A stretch of DNA of 5,969 nucleotides, from assembly GCA_017646945.1 (NCBI GenBank), contig JAGCLN010000196.1:1-5969 (forward strand), read 5' to 3'. Below the pieces are notes generated by a model that searched no databases, was not told the DNA's origin, and worked only from the letters and a program-made list of their open reading frames with translations. Shown piece after piece: positions 5,720 to 5,969 of this stretch. The translations under genes and the position numbers were made by a program. Within the stretch, counting starts at the first letter, position 1. The number at the start of each line of letters is the position of its first letter. The stretch comes from Clostridia bacterium (GTDB lineage Bacteria > Bacillota > Clostridia > Christensenellales > Borkfalkiaceae).

Positions 5720-5969
5720 TTTATATTCTCACAAATTGCAAATGCCGAAGCAAACGCCCATTTAAGATTGAAACCGCCACAATCCCCGTCCACGTCTAAA
5801 ACTTCACCGCAAGCGTATAAGTTAGGCGTGAGTTTACTCTCTAAACTTTCCCTGTTAAAATCGCTAACCGAAATTCCACCCTTGGTAACTTGCGATGCGT
5901 CAAAGCCCATGGTTCCCGTAACTTTGATAGAATATGCCTTTACGGACCTTGCAACCTTTTTTGCATCAA
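5716..5969 (-). CDS. C-terminal end of HI0933/BaiN-family FAD-dependent oxidoreductase (partial)
   Basis: Only the last 83 residues are in the window; the frame stays open to the window edge, so the true start lies outside. An internal Met at 5908-5910 is not the start, because family sequence continues upstream of it (DAKKVARSVKAY...VTGTMGFD). The block VTGTMGFDASQVTKGGISV, followed by ACGEVLDVDGDCGGFNLKWA, is the signature C-terminus of the HI0933/BaiN flavoproteins: the GEVLDVDGDCGGFN part closes the FAD site and the Trp-Ala-hydrophobic helix ends the Rossmann fold. Members are cytosolic FAD proteins with mostly undefined substrates; BaiN is reported in bile-acid reduction, but that role cannot be assigned here. 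The stop codon overlaps the start of the next flavoprotein by four bases (ATGA), which suggests translational coupling. Family assignment is very secure; substrate is unknown. Confidence 0.93.
   Translation of the reverse strand, partial: DAKKVARSVKAYSIKVTGTMGFDASQVTKGGISVSDFNRESLESKLTPNLYACGEVLDVDGDCGGFNLKWAFASAFAICENIK

Noticed and set aside
1..5969. Defence island, prophage, toxin-antitoxin or CRISPR content
   Set aside because: All genes match housekeeping or metabolic families. No direct-repeat array, transposase, integrase or small toxin/antitoxin pair was seen on either strand.

Overview
This is an AT-rich bacterial window in which every supported gene lies on the minus strand, so transcription runs from high to low coordinates. 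A Rho factor with a linker insertion, a DUF1934 protein, a UPF0173/UlaG-like metallo-hydrolase, TTG start usage and tightly overlapping genes suggest a low-GC Firmicute, most likely an uncultured clostridial lineage. That placement is inferred from gene content and protein similarity and is only moderately certain. The genetic code looks standard: TAA and TGA both end intact genes.

Layout in transcription order. (1) Bases 5969-4184 hold two flavoprotein genes. The first is the C-terminal end of an HI0933/BaiN-type FAD protein that enters from outside the window. The second is a complete COG2509-type FAD-dependent protein, coupled to the first by an ATGA overlap. (2) The 105-base gap at 4079-4183 holds an intrinsic terminator for the flavoprotein unit and, overlapping it, a good sigma-A-type promoter for the next unit. 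The promoter's -35 element sits inside an inverted repeat. (3) Bases 4078-468 form a compact five-gene unit: DUF1934 protein, metallo-beta-lactamase-fold hydrolase, rho, MTA/SAH nucleosidase (mtnN) and a two-TM YcxB-like membrane protein. Three of the four junctions are 4-base ATGA overlaps and the fourth is a 2-base gap. (4) After a 62-base gap, a polysaccharide deacetylase-like gene runs off the low end of the window. An in-frame TAA interrupts it, and it lacks several canonical metal-site residues in the part visible, so it reads as a pseudogene.

The genes do not form one obvious pathway. The five-gene unit ties transcription termination (rho) to SAM by-product salvage (mtnN), an uncharacterised hydrolase and a small beta-barrel protein. 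This looks like a housekeeping operon rather than a defence or mobile system. I see no CRISPR array, tRNA, rRNA, transposase or phage gene. The points most worth following up are the overlapping terminator/promoter with its U-rich leader lacking a Shine-Dalgarno site, and the decaying deacetylase.
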